From the NCBI GenBank assembly GCA_006844765.1, contig SPJV01000074.1, positions 1 to 64,000 on the forward strand: 64,000 bases of DNA, read 5' to 3'. Position 1 is the first letter of the stretch, and each line of letters starts with the position of its first letter. The position numbers and the translations under genes were made by a program. The notes under the pieces are model-generated. The model was not told the DNA's origin and did not search any database. It saw nothing but the letters and a program-made list of their open reading frames with translations. Of the stretch, positions 1 to 8,867 are shown piece by piece. This stretch comes from Alphaproteobacteria bacterium (lineage in GTDB: Bacteria > Pseudomonadota > Alphaproteobacteria > UBA8366 > Aestuariispiraceae).

Positions 1-59
1 TCCGCCGGATCGTCATCCAGGAAGAAGTCATCATCGTCAAAATCGTCGCTGTCAGTCAT
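1..59 (-). CDS. N-terminus of an unidentified protein, cut by window edge
   Basis: An ATG on the minus strand at 57-59 opens a frame that runs off the left edge, giving 19 residues. They are extremely acidic, rich in Asp and Phe. It lies 46 nt after the stop of the histidine kinase gene and is in the same direction, so it is probably the next gene of that operon. A response regulator would be a natural neighbour, but too little is visible to name a family. Confidence 0.55.
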   Translation of the reverse strand, partial: MTDSDDFDDDDFFLDDDPA

Positions 60-105
60 TGTCCCACCATCTCATGGCTCAAAACGAAATAACGAAATTT
101 GGCAA

Positions 106-1140
106 TTACCCGGGAGCAGCCGTCGGGAATGTCATTTCAAAGGTCGCGCCGCCACCATCGGTCTCTCGGTAACGTATACTCCCGCCCATCTTTGCAACAA
201 TCAGATTATGCACGATATTGAGGCCAAGACCGGACCCACCGGCTCCCCGTTTTGTGGTCACGAAGGGGTCGAACATCGTTTCTCTCAACGATTCAGGCAC
301 CCCGGCGCCATTGTCTGAATACGTCATCTTGATGGATGTCTCGCCAATCGGTTCGACAAGAAACGTCAAACGCCCTGACTGACCATCTTCAAAACCATGA
401 CGGATAGAATTGACCACCATATTCGTCGCCACCTGAGAAATCCCGCCCGGAAAGCCATCCAGCTCCAGCGCCTCAGGTCCATCAATCTCAACCGACAGAT
501 TTGTCTTCTTAAGCTCGGGCCGCAACGTTTCGACAACTTCATTCAAATAGGGCACCAGCGCAAATGGGCGCCGTGCATCAGAAGAACGATCAACCGCCAC
601 ATCCTTGAAGCTTTGAATCAAATCCGCAGCGCGCGCACTATTCGCTTCAATCAGTTTTGTGGCCTCTAACGCTGTCTCGAAATAGCCGAACACTTCTGAT
701 TTCCGGGCCTGTCCAGCGCGCGCCTTTGTCTCTAGAACCGCAGTCTCGGTCGCAAGACTGGATGACGCCGTTCGAATGATCCCAAGCGGGGTGTTCACCT
801 CATGGGCAATCCCGGCAACCATGCCGCCCAACGCAGCCAGTTTTTCCGCTCGCACAAGTTCATTCTGTGCTTCAGTCAACCGTTTGTTGGCGGCTTTCAG
901 TTCCGTTGATCGCGCCGCTTCATTATCGAGCGCGGATTTCAATTGCAGATCAATCCTATCTGCAAGCCGCAGGGTCCGACGGAAGCGTTTCAAAAGCCAG
1001 AAGCAACTATCCCGCGCCGCCTTGGCAGCTTCCCCGGCTGCGGCAGGATCATTCCAATCCGTTTCTTCAAACTGCTGTTCCAGCTTAGCAAGTCGGGACT
1101 CTTCCTCAGAAAAACCAGCTGCCTTGCCACCCTCGCTCAC
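106..1140 (-). CDS. Soluble sensor histidine kinase
   Basis: This 344-aa protein is a histidine kinase that would autophosphorylate on His113, in the H-box AGIAHEVNTPLG. A coiled-coil stretch (about residues 60-105) precedes it. The ATP-binding domain follows, with an N-box (NMVVNSIRHG), a G1 box (DNGAGVPE) and a G2 box (GSGLGLNIVHNL). There is no membrane segment and no recognisable PAS or GAF sensor, so input probably comes from partner proteins. The start is GTG, preceded by a GGGG-type ribosome site. It lies 21 nt after the siaC-like gene in the same operon. Its place among Sia-type genes suggests it senses or feeds into the same switch; that role is inference. No receiver domain is visible in this protein. 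Confidence 0.9.
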   Translation of the reverse strand: MSEGGKAAGFSEEESRLAKLEQQFEETDWNDPAAAGEAAKAARDSCFWLLKRFRRTLRLADRIDLQLKSALDNEAARSTELKAANKRLTEAQNELVRAEKLAALGGMVAGIAHEVNTPLGIIRTASSSLATETAVLETKARAGQARKSEVFGYFETALEATKLIEANSARAADLIQSFKDVAVDRSSDARRPFALVPYLNEVVETLRPELKKTNLSVEIDGPEALELDGFPGGISQVATNMVVNSIRHGFEDGQSGRLTFLVEPIGETSIKMTYSDNGAGVPESLRETMFDPFVTTKRGAGGSGLGLNIVHNLIVAKMGGSIRYRETDGGGATFEMTFPTAAPG

Positions 1141-1161
1141 ATCAACGCCCCTACAATTCCC

Positions 1162-1551
1162 TTACTCGACCGGGATTTCCTTCAGTTCAAAGGACGCATG
1201 TTCCAAGTCCTCAGCAAATTCCTCACCAAGCTCCAACATGTTGTCATCGTCTTCATCATACTTCCAGATGACCTTCACAGTGGCCCCGTTCTCAGCACAT
1301 TCGTCCAGGGTCTCAAACAAGCTCATCAGAACCTTGGCGGTCGAACTGTTGAAGTAGATCAACTCGAAAGTAAATTCGACGTCACCGTCGCTTACGCCAT
1401 CCAAATGCTCTTCCAGCTTATCAAGGACATCGCCATAAAACGCCGATACATCTTCGGGATATGATTCCCCCCGGACGACATACCGGTTCGCCGCAAAATC
1501 GAAATCGATTTCTGGAGATCGCTCCGATGCCTCTATTTTGATTGGATCCAT
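1162..1551 (-). CDS. siaC: SiaC-like regulatory phosphoprotein (DUF1987)
   Basis: A 129-aa protein matching the SiaC/DUF1987 family. In Pseudomonas, SiaC is phosphorylated by SiaB, dephosphorylated by SiaA, and when unphosphorylated activates the diguanylate cyclase SiaD. The family core is visible: an N-terminal SPEIDFD segment, then a beta strand followed by YFNSSTAKVLMSLF, which contains the Ser/Thr cluster where phosphorylation is expected. A GTG directly precedes the ATG; I chose the ATG, which has an AAGGGA ribosome site upstream. It sits between the siaB-like gene (50-nt gap) and the histidine kinase. No SiaD homologue is in view, so the target of this SiaC is unknown; the HD-GYP protein of the same operon is a candidate. 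Confidence 0.88.
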   Translation of the reverse strand: MDPIKIEASERSPEIDFDFAANRYVVRGESYPEDVSAFYGDVLDKLEEHLDGVSDGDVEFTFELIYFNSSTAKVLMSLFETLDECAENGATVKVIWKYDEDDDNMLELGEEFAEDLEHASFELKEIPVE

Positions 1552-1601
1552 CACAAATTTCCCTTCAATCGATCAAATTGATCAACCTGATCCTAGTTCG
1601 C

Positions 1602-2180
1602 TTAAAGATGCGCACGCACCGCAAAGAAGGTCCGTTCATCGTCTACTTTTTCAAACCCGTATTCGAAACCATTCGGCGCTCGTCTGGCGATTTCGATAAA
1701 TCCGACGCCAGCGCCTTTGCTGGTTTCAGGAGTTGGTCCTTTCAGCACTTCCTTATAAAGCGCTTTCAACCCGTCGCGATCCAACTCCAGAATCTTTTGA
1801 AGCCCGGTCGACAGTCGATCGACATCCTTGTTGCTAATCATATTACCGCAAGAGACGAAGTAGGAATCGTCCCGTCGGCCAACAGTGATCACCCCATAAC
1901 GGAGATCGATCAGTTTATCGCCTTCCTCAACACCGTCCTTTTCCGCAGAGTAACGAATAACATTCTGCACAAGCTCGACGAAGATAGAGAACAAGCCCAT
2001 TACTGTTTTGCGGTCAGCGTCTTCGACCTCCAGCTTCTGACGAACCGCGCTTGCGATACCAGTCAGAATACTCTCAGTCATAAAGCCACTGAAACAGAAC
2101 ATGACGCCCTTATCCTGCATCGTGCTCCGTAGAGACGACAATTCGCTGGCAACCATTCCGTTAACTGTTTGTCCGGTCAT
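1602..2180 (-). CDS. siaB: SiaB-like protein kinase
   Basis: A 192-aa protein of the SiaB kinase family, distantly related to GHKL ATPases. An N-box-like ELVQNVIRYS occurs at residues 69-78, and a glycine-bearing GAGVGFIEIARR occurs near residue 155, where the G-box lies in this fold. In the Pseudomonas system SiaB phosphorylates SiaC. The gene lies 51 nt downstream of the HD-GYP gene and just before the siaC-like gene, the expected kinase-substrate pairing. The function is assigned from family and neighbours. Confidence 0.85.
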   Translation of the reverse strand: MTGQTVNGMVASELSSLRSTMQDKGVMFCFSGFMTESILTGIASAVRQKLEVEDADRKTVMGLFSIFVELVQNVIRYSAEKDGVEEGDKLIDLRYGVITVGRRDDSYFVSCGNMISNKDVDRLSTGLQKILELDRDGLKALYKEVLKGPTPETSKGAGVGFIEIARRAPNGFEYGFEKVDDERTFFAVRAHL

Positions 2181-2231
2181 AATTATCGTCTCCGACCATG
2201 AACAGATTTCGCCATTCCCGATACCCCGCCA

Positions 2232-4325
2232 CTATGCTGCAGCATTGCAGCAAGTCCGCGCCGTTTCAAGAAGAGGTTCCAGCGACACTTCGTCTATCTG
2301 ACTAAGCTCCAGATACTCTTCTGCATACTGCATATAGACCCCCTGTTCCAAGAACAGAAGGAACAGGTCGGGATCGATATGTTGATCCTTACACATAAAG
2401 CCCATGATCTTCAGGGCTTCGCTTAAGGTTTTTGCCTTTTTATAGGGTCGGTCCGCTGCGGTCAGTGCCTCAAAAATATCAGCGATCGCCATAATCCTTG
2501 CCGGGACCGACATCTCATTGCGCTTTAGCTTCCGTGGATACCCGGTGCCAATCATCGTTTCATGGTGACCGCCGGCATATTCCGGGACACGCTTCAAATT
2601 CGATGGGAATGGCAGCGTTTCCAGCATCAAGAGTGTCTGAATGATATGCTCATTAATCTTGAAACGTTCTTCATTGGTAAGTGTTCCGCGCTGGATCGAC
2701 AGGTTATAGAGCTCCCCAATATTGACCTCATTTTCAGGCACATCCATGCGGAAGCCCCGTTCATGCAGGCGCTCGATTACAGCGGTCTGACGTGGCGCGG
2801 TATGTTGGGGCTTATCCGCCAACAAGGTTTCTTTTGCCGGCAACGACGCTGCGGGCATCCCTCTTAGCCGTTTATGCTCATCCTGAGAGATGCCTATGCG
2901 ATCATCAAAGTGACGCATCCAAGTTCGTTCTCCAATCTGAGCCAGACGATCCACGCTGTCTTGGGACAGGAATTCGCCACCGACATTGCACTCAGCCAAG
3001 AATGCAAACTCATCTTGCAATTCCTGCAGCATTTCACCGCATTCGGCTTCAAGATCAAAGGAACCATCGTGTTCCGCCAAGCGTTCCCTTAACAATGAAA
3101 TCTGTTTGTCGCGATAAAGAATCTCGAACCGCGTTCGCACCTCATGAATCCGATTATAGATCGTTTCCAGCTTTGTCGCCTTGTCCACGACATACTCGGG
3201 CGTTGTTACTTTCCCACAATCATGAAGCCAGGAACCGATCCTGAATTCATGCCACTCTTCTTCCGTATCGAAATGGAACGCCGCAAAGGGACCAACCGTG
3301 GATTCATGCGCATGTTGAGCGAGCATCATGGCAAGTTCCGGCACTCGGTTACAGTGGCCACCGGTATAGGGCGACTTCGCATCAATCGCGCCGGCAATCA
3401 ACTCGATGAAGGAATCCATCAGTGCCCGCTGCGCGGTCAGGAGTTTTTGATTGTCAATCGTCATGGCTGCCTGAGCCGCCAATGCCTCGACAAAGCCCTG
3501 AACTTCCGCGTCAAAGGGGATAGTCTCTCCGGTCTCGGGGTCAGCAGCATTTAACAGCTGCAACGCGCCAATCACCGAACCTCCTCGCGGAATCAAGGGG
3601 ATGGTGAGGAACGACTTGGAATGATACCCATTCGCCATGTCAAAGGCACGGGTCCCACTGAAGTCGAACTCTGTGTTCTCATAAGCATCGGGAATATTGA
3701 CGGTGGATCTGATATGAACAGCGTGTGTCGCAACATTGGAATGGTTCGCCACGCCAGTATCAGAGTTTTTCAGGTAGATCGGGGGAAATGAGATCGGCCG
3801 ATCCGACGTTTCACCGAGACGAATATTCAGTGAATTATTGCGCAGCATCCTGAACTCAAGCGAATCTTCGCTGTCCGACATGAAATAAAGTGTGCCACCG
3901 TCTGCATTCGTTAGGTCCATAGCGCCTTGCAGGATAAGCGACAATAGATGCGCCTCATCCCGTTCCGCCGACATCGCGATGCCAAGGTCAACCAAAGTGG
4001 CGAGTTTCGCCCTTTCGAAGCGGAGTTCCGTCGTACGCGCAGCGACTTCGGATTCTAGATCATCCGCATAACCGGCCAGCATTTCATGCGCCAGCTCAAG
4101 CTGCTTCTGTTGCTCTTCAATCTTGGCGCTCGCTTCGCGCATTCTGGCTTCTGAGCGATCACTCACCCGAACAAGTTTTTCAGCGCGCCGCACTGTTTTC
4201 GAATGCGCATCTGCGATTTTTTTAAGCATCGCACGAAGTGCTTCTGGGTCTTCAACACCAGACTCTACCGCTTCCCGCGCCGCCTCAATTGCCGCCATGT
4301 CCCGCGAGAAAAGATCGGTTGCCAT
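2232..4325 (-). CDS. GAF and HD-GYP domain protein (c-di-GMP phosphodiesterase type)
   Basis: This 697-aa soluble protein has an N-terminal coiled coil (about 35-110), a GAF domain (about 115-295) and a C-terminal HD-GYP domain. The HD part shows GGHCNRV and WLHDCGK near residue 367. The later part shows HHETMIGTGYP near residue 588 and IADIFEALT after it. HD-GYP enzymes hydrolyse cyclic di-GMP. Two oddities are visible. About 150 residues lie between the HD motif and the GYP region, more than usual. The usual HHExxDGxGYP motif also lacks its Asp. The metal-binding His and Asp residues appear present. It is the first gene of the leftward Sia-type operon, which suggests it is the c-di-GMP output where other bacteria use SiaD; this is inference. 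Confidence 0.9.
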   Translation of the reverse strand: MATDLFSRDMAAIEAAREAVESGVEDPEALRAMLKKIADAHSKTVRRAEKLVRVSDRSEARMREASAKIEEQQKQLELAHEMLAGYADDLESEVAARTTELRFERAKLATLVDLGIAMSAERDEAHLLSLILQGAMDLTNADGGTLYFMSDSEDSLEFRMLRNNSLNIRLGETSDRPISFPPIYLKNSDTGVANHSNVATHAVHIRSTVNIPDAYENTEFDFSGTRAFDMANGYHSKSFLTIPLIPRGGSVIGALQLLNAADPETGETIPFDAEVQGFVEALAAQAAMTIDNQKLLTAQRALMDSFIELIAGAIDAKSPYTGGHCNRVPELAMMLAQHAHESTVGPFAAFHFDTEEEWHEFRIGSWLHDCGKVTTPEYVVDKATKLETIYNRIHEVRTRFEILYRDKQISLLRERLAEHDGSFDLEAECGEMLQELQDEFAFLAECNVGGEFLSQDSVDRLAQIGERTWMRHFDDRIGISQDEHKRLRGMPAASLPAKETLLADKPQHTAPRQTAVIERLHERGFRMDVPENEVNIGELYNLSIQRGTLTNEERFKINEHIIQTLLMLETLPFPSNLKRVPEYAGGHHETMIGTGYPRKLKRNEMSVPARIMAIADIFEALTAADRPYKKAKTLSEALKIMGFMCKDQHIDPDLFLLFLEQGVYMQYAEEYLELSQIDEVSLEPLLETARTCCNAAA

Positions 4326-4847
4326 GCCTATACCCCCATCCCCAATAAGATTTTGAACCTTACGGCCACCTTACGTCCACTGCAAATCACCCCCGAAACC
4401 CCATGCCTTCATTTGCACGCGAAGCCGGCAGCACGGCCCACCGAACATGGAGATAGCTTCGTCTAATTGTGCACATCCAGTGATGCGCTAACGTATCAAG
4501 GCATTTGCTCACATAGCCACATCGGCTTGTGGAATTTTGGTCAACCCGTTCTATTCCCAACCATGGTGAGCGGTGAGGTAAGTTTGGCTTTGCAAAACCA
4601 AACAAGACTTTCTGAACGCTAACCAAACATTTGGCTGGAGTTTCCCTCCAATTCGACGCGAACAATTTCTTTTCCTTGTTTTCGCTCGCACTCTCTGTCT
4701 AGCAATTCTATTACTAAGGAGGACTTTATCAAGGGTCGGTTGATCGAACGAAACAATAGCGCCTACCCTATAACCTAGTCTGTGGTAAAAGTTACCATTG
4801 GCACATAATACAACAGACCATTCCTTTTACATCGGGGTTATTTTTAC
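4326..4847. other. Divergent promoter region between HD-GYP and PP2C genes
   Basis: This 522-bp gap separates the leftward HD-GYP operon from the rightward phosphatase gene and must hold both promoters. It is AT-rich near the right end. I see no supported gene; the open frame at 4387-4665 on the minus strand has no family features and an unlikely composition. A short perfect palindrome at 4783-4797 is listed separately. Confidence 0.5.
4783..4797. promoter_or_regulatory. Perfect 6-3-6 inverted repeat, possible operator
   Basis: TGGTAA AAG TTACCA is a perfect inverted repeat about 50 bp before the TTG start of the PP2C phosphatase gene. Its size and position fit a binding site for a dimeric regulator. 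No specific regulator can be named, and 6-bp arms can arise by chance. Confidence 0.3.
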
Positions 4848-7532
4848 TTGAGAATCATTCGCAAATTTTTGGAGAGATCGATAACGACCAAATTCTTGGT
4901 CGCATATGTCCCTTTGTTGACCCTGTGCGTCATCAGCATGTTCGCCTTCCTTGAGTTTAACCGCACCTCAATCCGCGCCGACATTCAGCAACAAAATCTG
5001 GAGCGTCTTGCGCAATCTCACAATGCGGGTCTTGCCAAGGCGTTGTGGGAATATGACGTGGAATCAATTGATGCGATCTTAACCGATCTTGCAATGAACC
5101 CGGATTTTCACAGTGCCTCTATTCTGGAGTTGGACGGTACACCCCTTGTCGAGCGCTTGGTCGATGACGGCACACATGTTGCCCGGATTTTCCAAGACTA
5201 TCCGAGTATCGAAGAAACATTATCGATTACCGTCAATGGACAGGACACGAATGTCGGCACCCTGATCCTGACATTCCACAACGCCAATATTGAGCAGGAA
5301 CTCCTAAGCAACCTGAAGGACGATGCCATCGTTGTTATGGGTTTAGGTCTCGTGATCGTCATAGTGACTGTCATTGCGACGCGTGAAATCGTCGGGAAGC
5401 CGCTAACAATTGTCAGAGATTCCATAGATCAGAATCGTCGAGACGGCATTTCCGCGCCAATTGACTGGTCCGCGCGCGATGAAATTGGCGACTTGGTCCT
5501 TGCCTTCAACGAGCTGCAGAGGGAGCGTGAAAAAGCGACGCGAGCGTTACGCCAGCATCACGATGAGCTGGAAACACTGGTTGCTGAACGGACCAAGGCG
5601 CTGGCGGAAAGTGAAGCGCTTTTAAACAGCGCCTTTGCCAATATGCCTGATGGCTTCTTTATGATTGGCGAGGATGGCCGCCTTGTGAAGTTTAATCAGA
5701 ACTTCTTCAACTACCTCGTCAGGTTGGGCATTCCGGAACCACTTATTAAGCAAGGCACCGAGCTTAGACAGATCATCGAGGCAATGGGCGATCTCGGACT
5801 CTATGGGGACGCGATATCCGCCGAAGACTATGAACACCGCCTGGAGACGTACCGATCCGACGAACCAGCGCATCGCCAGATCGAGGGACAAGCCGGGGAT
5901 ATGTTCGAGGTTCGAAAGGCCCCGCTGGGCGGCGGTGCTTCGGTCAACATCATGGTTGATCTAACGGAGCTTCGCCGGTCTCAAGAAAAAATCAGGGAAT
6001 CGGAAGAACGGCTCTTATTCGCGATGGATTCCGTTGGAGCCCAGTTCTGGATCAACGACATAACTGCAGGAACAATTGAGTATAATTCCACCACATTTTT
6101 TGACATGCTTGGCGTCTCAGAAAACGATATCCCACGGACATTCGAAAGCTATCAGGCTCTTTTTCATCCGGATGACCATAAGCACGTCGATATCGCGTTG
6201 CGGGCATTCTTACAAAACGACAGTCCGCTTTTTGAAACCGAATACCGGATACGGGATGTGAACGGTGGGTGGCATTGGATTTTGTCCCGTGGGCATGCGA
6301 TCGAACGGCATAAAAACCGGCACGTAACTAAGATTGGCGGCATATCGCTTAATATTGACGATATGAAGCGTAAGACCGCGTTGTTGAGCAGTGTCTTGGG
6401 CAGCATGAACCAAGGGCTTGTGGCTTTCGATGAAGACCTGCGCTTAATCGTTCGCAACGACCGTTTTATGGAGATAAGGGACTATCCCAGCGATCTGGTC
6501 ACCGAAGGCGCACGATTTGAAGACCTTATGCGTTACGATGCCGAGCGGTATGAATTCGGGGACGGCGATCCCGCCGAGATTACGAAAAAGCGTGTCGCGC
6601 TTGCCAAGCGGTTTCGTCCACATTTCTTTGAGCGGAAACGCCCAGACGGATCCATCATCGAAGTCTCGGGGGGGCCGCTCCCATCCGGTGGATTTGTAAG
6701 CACCTATACAGATGTTACAGAACGACGGGCCGCCGAAGCCAAGCTCGCCGATGCCTACGCCGTCATTTCCAGCAGTATCGAATATGCCGCACGCATTCAG
6801 CGTTCCGTCCTGCCGACCACCTCGCAACTCGATTCCCTGCTTCCCAAGAGCTATGTGATCTGGGAGCCGCGCGATGTCGTTGGTGGAGACCTTTACTGGG
6901 TCCGGGCCTGGGGAACAGGAACCCTGATAGCGCTGGGAGACTGTACCGGTCACGGTGTGCCCGGCGCCTTTATGACCCTGATCGCCACCAGCGCCTTGGA
7001 ACAGGCGATGAAAGAAGTGACGCCTGGCCGCCCCTCCCTCTTGCTTCAACGCATGCACCAGTTGGTACAGGCAACCATCGGGCGGTTTGCGGATGGGGTA
7101 GAGGCGAATGATGGGTTAGAGATTGGTCTGTGTTATATCGATCCTTCGATAGAGGTTATAAAGTTTTCGGGCGCACGCTTCTCGTTGTTTCACATTCCTG
7201 AAACCGCTGAGGCCATCGAGGATATCGTCGAGATCAAAGGGGACAAAACCGGTATCGGTTACCCAGACCTTGATCCCTTCATCCCCTTTGCCGAAGAAAC
7301 ACTCCTCTATGGCGCAGACGACAGTTTTCACCTGCTCACCGATGGCATCATCGACCAGATCGGCGGAGAGCGACGCCGCGCATTCGGGAAAAAGCGTTAC
7401 CGGGCCGCCCTTTGGGATGCCCACCAGGGCTCGATCACCAGCTTTCCGGACACCTTGGAAACCGCGTTCGAGACATATCGCGGCGACGAATCAAGACGCG
7501 ACGACCTCTCTGCCATCGGTTTCAAGCCTTAG
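4848..7532 (+). CDS. Membrane PAS/PP2C (SpoIIE-type) phosphatase, SiaA-like
   Basis: An 894-aa inner-membrane protein. Residues 16-36 and about 160-180 are membrane segments flanking a periplasmic sensor. A HAMP region (about 180-235), a short coiled coil and two or three PAS domains (about 250-630) follow. The PP2C/SpoIIE phosphatase domain carries metal-ligand motifs GGDLYW (about 675), GDCTGHGVPGAFM (about 697) and LLTDGIIDQ (about 829). SiaA of Pseudomonas dephosphorylates SiaC and has the sensor-HAMP-PP2C plan; this one has extra PAS domains. The start is TTG. A later ATG at 4939 would cut the first membrane helix, so the TTG is preferred although its ribosome site is weak. It is divergent from the siaB/siaC-like operon, supporting a shared pathway. 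Confidence 0.87.
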   Translation: MRIIRKFLERSITTKFLVAYVPLLTLCVISMFAFLEFNRTSIRADIQQQNLERLAQSHNAGLAKALWEYDVESIDAILTDLAMNPDFHSASILELDGTPLVERLVDDGTHVARIFQDYPSIEETLSITVNGQDTNVGTLILTFHNANIEQELLSNLKDDAIVVMGLGLVIVIVTVIATREIVGKPLTIVRDSIDQNRRDGISAPIDWSARDEIGDLVLAFNELQREREKATRALRQHHDELETLVAERTKALAESEALLNSAFANMPDGFFMIGEDGRLVKFNQNFFNYLVRLGIPEPLIKQGTELRQIIEAMGDLGLYGDAISAEDYEHRLETYRSDEPAHRQIEGQAGDMFEVRKAPLGGGASVNIMVDLTELRRSQEKIRESEERLLFAMDSVGAQFWINDITAGTIEYNSTTFFDMLGVSENDIPRTFESYQALFHPDDHKHVDIALRAFLQNDSPLFETEYRIRDVNGGWHWILSRGHAIERHKNRHVTKIGGISLNIDDMKRKTALLSSVLGSMNQGLVAFDEDLRLIVRNDRFMEIRDYPSDLVTEGARFEDLMRYDAERYEFGDGDPAEITKKRVALAKRFRPHFFERKRPDGSIIEVSGGPLPSGGFVSTYTDVTERRAAEAKLADAYAVISSSIEYAARIQRSVLPTTSQLDSLLPKSYVIWEPRDVVGGDLYWVRAWGTGTLIALGDCTGHGVPGAFMTLIATSALEQAMKEVTPGRPSLLLQRMHQLVQATIGRFADGVEANDGLEIGLCYIDPSIEVIKFSGARFSLFHIPETAEAIEDIVEIKGDKTGIGYPDLDPFIPFAEETLLYGADDSFHLLTDGIIDQIGGERRRAFGKKRYRAALWDAHQGSITSFPDTLETAFETYRGDESRRDDLSAIGFKP

Positions 7533-7694
7533 TTTCCCAGATATCCGCTAACAATTTCACTATGATTAAGCGACAAGAAGCGATGCCGCCGGACAGGGAA
7601 AGTTCGTGAATGGGCAAGCTATCACACTTTGGACGTTTAGAATTTATAGACGGTGTTACCATCCAAAAAACAATTCAGTGCCGGGTCTTTTCGA

Positions 7695-8558
7695 TCAACG
7701 ATCTTCTAACCTTAGGCAAAGCTCTGTTTGAGAAATGGATAATCGACTTCGGGTTGGTGTTGGCATGAACCGTTCATAACTCCATTTTTGAACGTAGTTT
7801 TCTCCTACCTCTGAAAGCCAAAGCGTAATCAGCCACTCCCATAGTGCAAGGTGCTGGTGATAGGGAGCTTCGACAAGCGCGACGGCATAAATGCCTTTCG
7901 GAATTGTTCGAATGCTAACGGTGTCGTCTTCGGTGACATGAGATGGCACCGGAATGGCGGCATCATAAATATATCGATCCCGTTTTGCGAACCGGGGATT
8001 ATCAGGACATACGCCAATTAACGGCGTTTTGTCGGGATCAATCTCATTACGCCATGCCCATGCCTTTAGGTGTTGATAGGCTGCGGAAACATCAACACTC
8101 GCCAACGGGCCAAAACTTCGGATATAGGCAAGTTTCAATGCAGGTCGGGCTTCCACTGTCACGGTAGAAAGTGGGGGGGCCGCAGCCTCTATTTCTTTCA
8201 GGTTTTGGCTCTTGAATTTATTCCGTTCGCGCCGGAACTCTATAGGTGATGCCCCAAATTCGGCTTTGAACGTTTGTGAGAATGTTTGAGGTGATGCAAA
8301 TCCGCAAGCCAGGGCGATATCGGTAACATGTCGACGGGGATCAAGGGCGAGTTGTCGCGCCGCCCGTTCAAGACGCAGTTGCCAAAGGTAGCGTAAGGGG
8401 GATTGCAGACATTCTTTGGAAAACGTGCGGGCAAAATGGAATTTTGACAAACAAGCAACCTCGGCCAAAGCGTCTAGATCAATATCTTGGTCAAAACGCT
8501 CATGGGTAAAATTAATAACGCGGTTTGCTCTGTGACGCCAAAGGGCCTGTTGGTTCAA
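7695..8558 (-). CDS. AraC-family regulator with GyrI-like effector domain
   Basis: A 287-aa transcription regulator. Residues 1-115 form the double helix-turn-helix of the AraC family, with the typical ACGFASPQTFSQTFK and SPIEFRR segments. Residues about 130-285 form a GyrI-like small-molecule binding domain, the layout of Rob-like regulators. The start is TTG with a GGAG ribosome site 7 nt upstream. No ATG lies near the start of the conserved domain, so TTG is the best choice. A run of seven C (minus strand) encodes part of the linker. It is divergent from the exported glycosidase-like gene, which it might control; that is inference. Confidence 0.87.
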   Translation of the reverse strand: MNQQALWRHRANRVINFTHERFDQDIDLDALAEVACLSKFHFARTFSKECLQSPLRYLWQLRLERAARQLALDPRRHVTDIALACGFASPQTFSQTFKAEFGASPIEFRRERNKFKSQNLKEIEAAAPPLSTVTVEARPALKLAYIRSFGPLASVDVSAAYQHLKAWAWRNEIDPDKTPLIGVCPDNPRFAKRDRYIYDAAIPVPSHVTEDDTVSIRTIPKGIYAVALVEAPYHQHLALWEWLITLWLSEVGENYVQKWSYERFMPTPTRSRLSISQTELCLRLEDR

Positions 8559-8867
8559 ATCCTGTCTCCATCCCTCATGATAAGCAGGAACAGCCTATCC
8601 GCCATTGGCTGGTATAGCGTTGATAGGTCCCTGCCAGGCTGGTTCACATCGATATCCATTCACCAAAAATTTTCAAGACTGTTGATCGCAATAGCAATCT
8701 CTCCAAAGGAAATGAGCAATTTGACTAAAGCATGATCCCGCTGCGCCGTCCTAAAGTTTTGGCCGTTGAAGGTCACGATGTCATTTTTCGCAGGTCCACT
8801 TGTTGGGCCATAGAAATGATGGGGTCGTGGGTTGTCTTATGAAAGATTTTTGAGAGGCCACGAAAAC
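8559..8867. other. Intergenic region before the beta-propeller gene
   Basis: This 309-bp gap lies between the divergent AraC-type gene and the exported beta-propeller gene and should hold both promoters. CCTATC at 8594-8599 and GATAGG at 8622-8627 form a loose inverted repeat with a 22-nt gap. I see no gene in it. Confidence 0.4.

Noticed and set aside
4387..4665. A 92-aa minus-strand frame in the divergent promoter region
   Set aside because: Its composition is unlike a protein, it has no ribosome site, and it fills a region that must hold two promoters.
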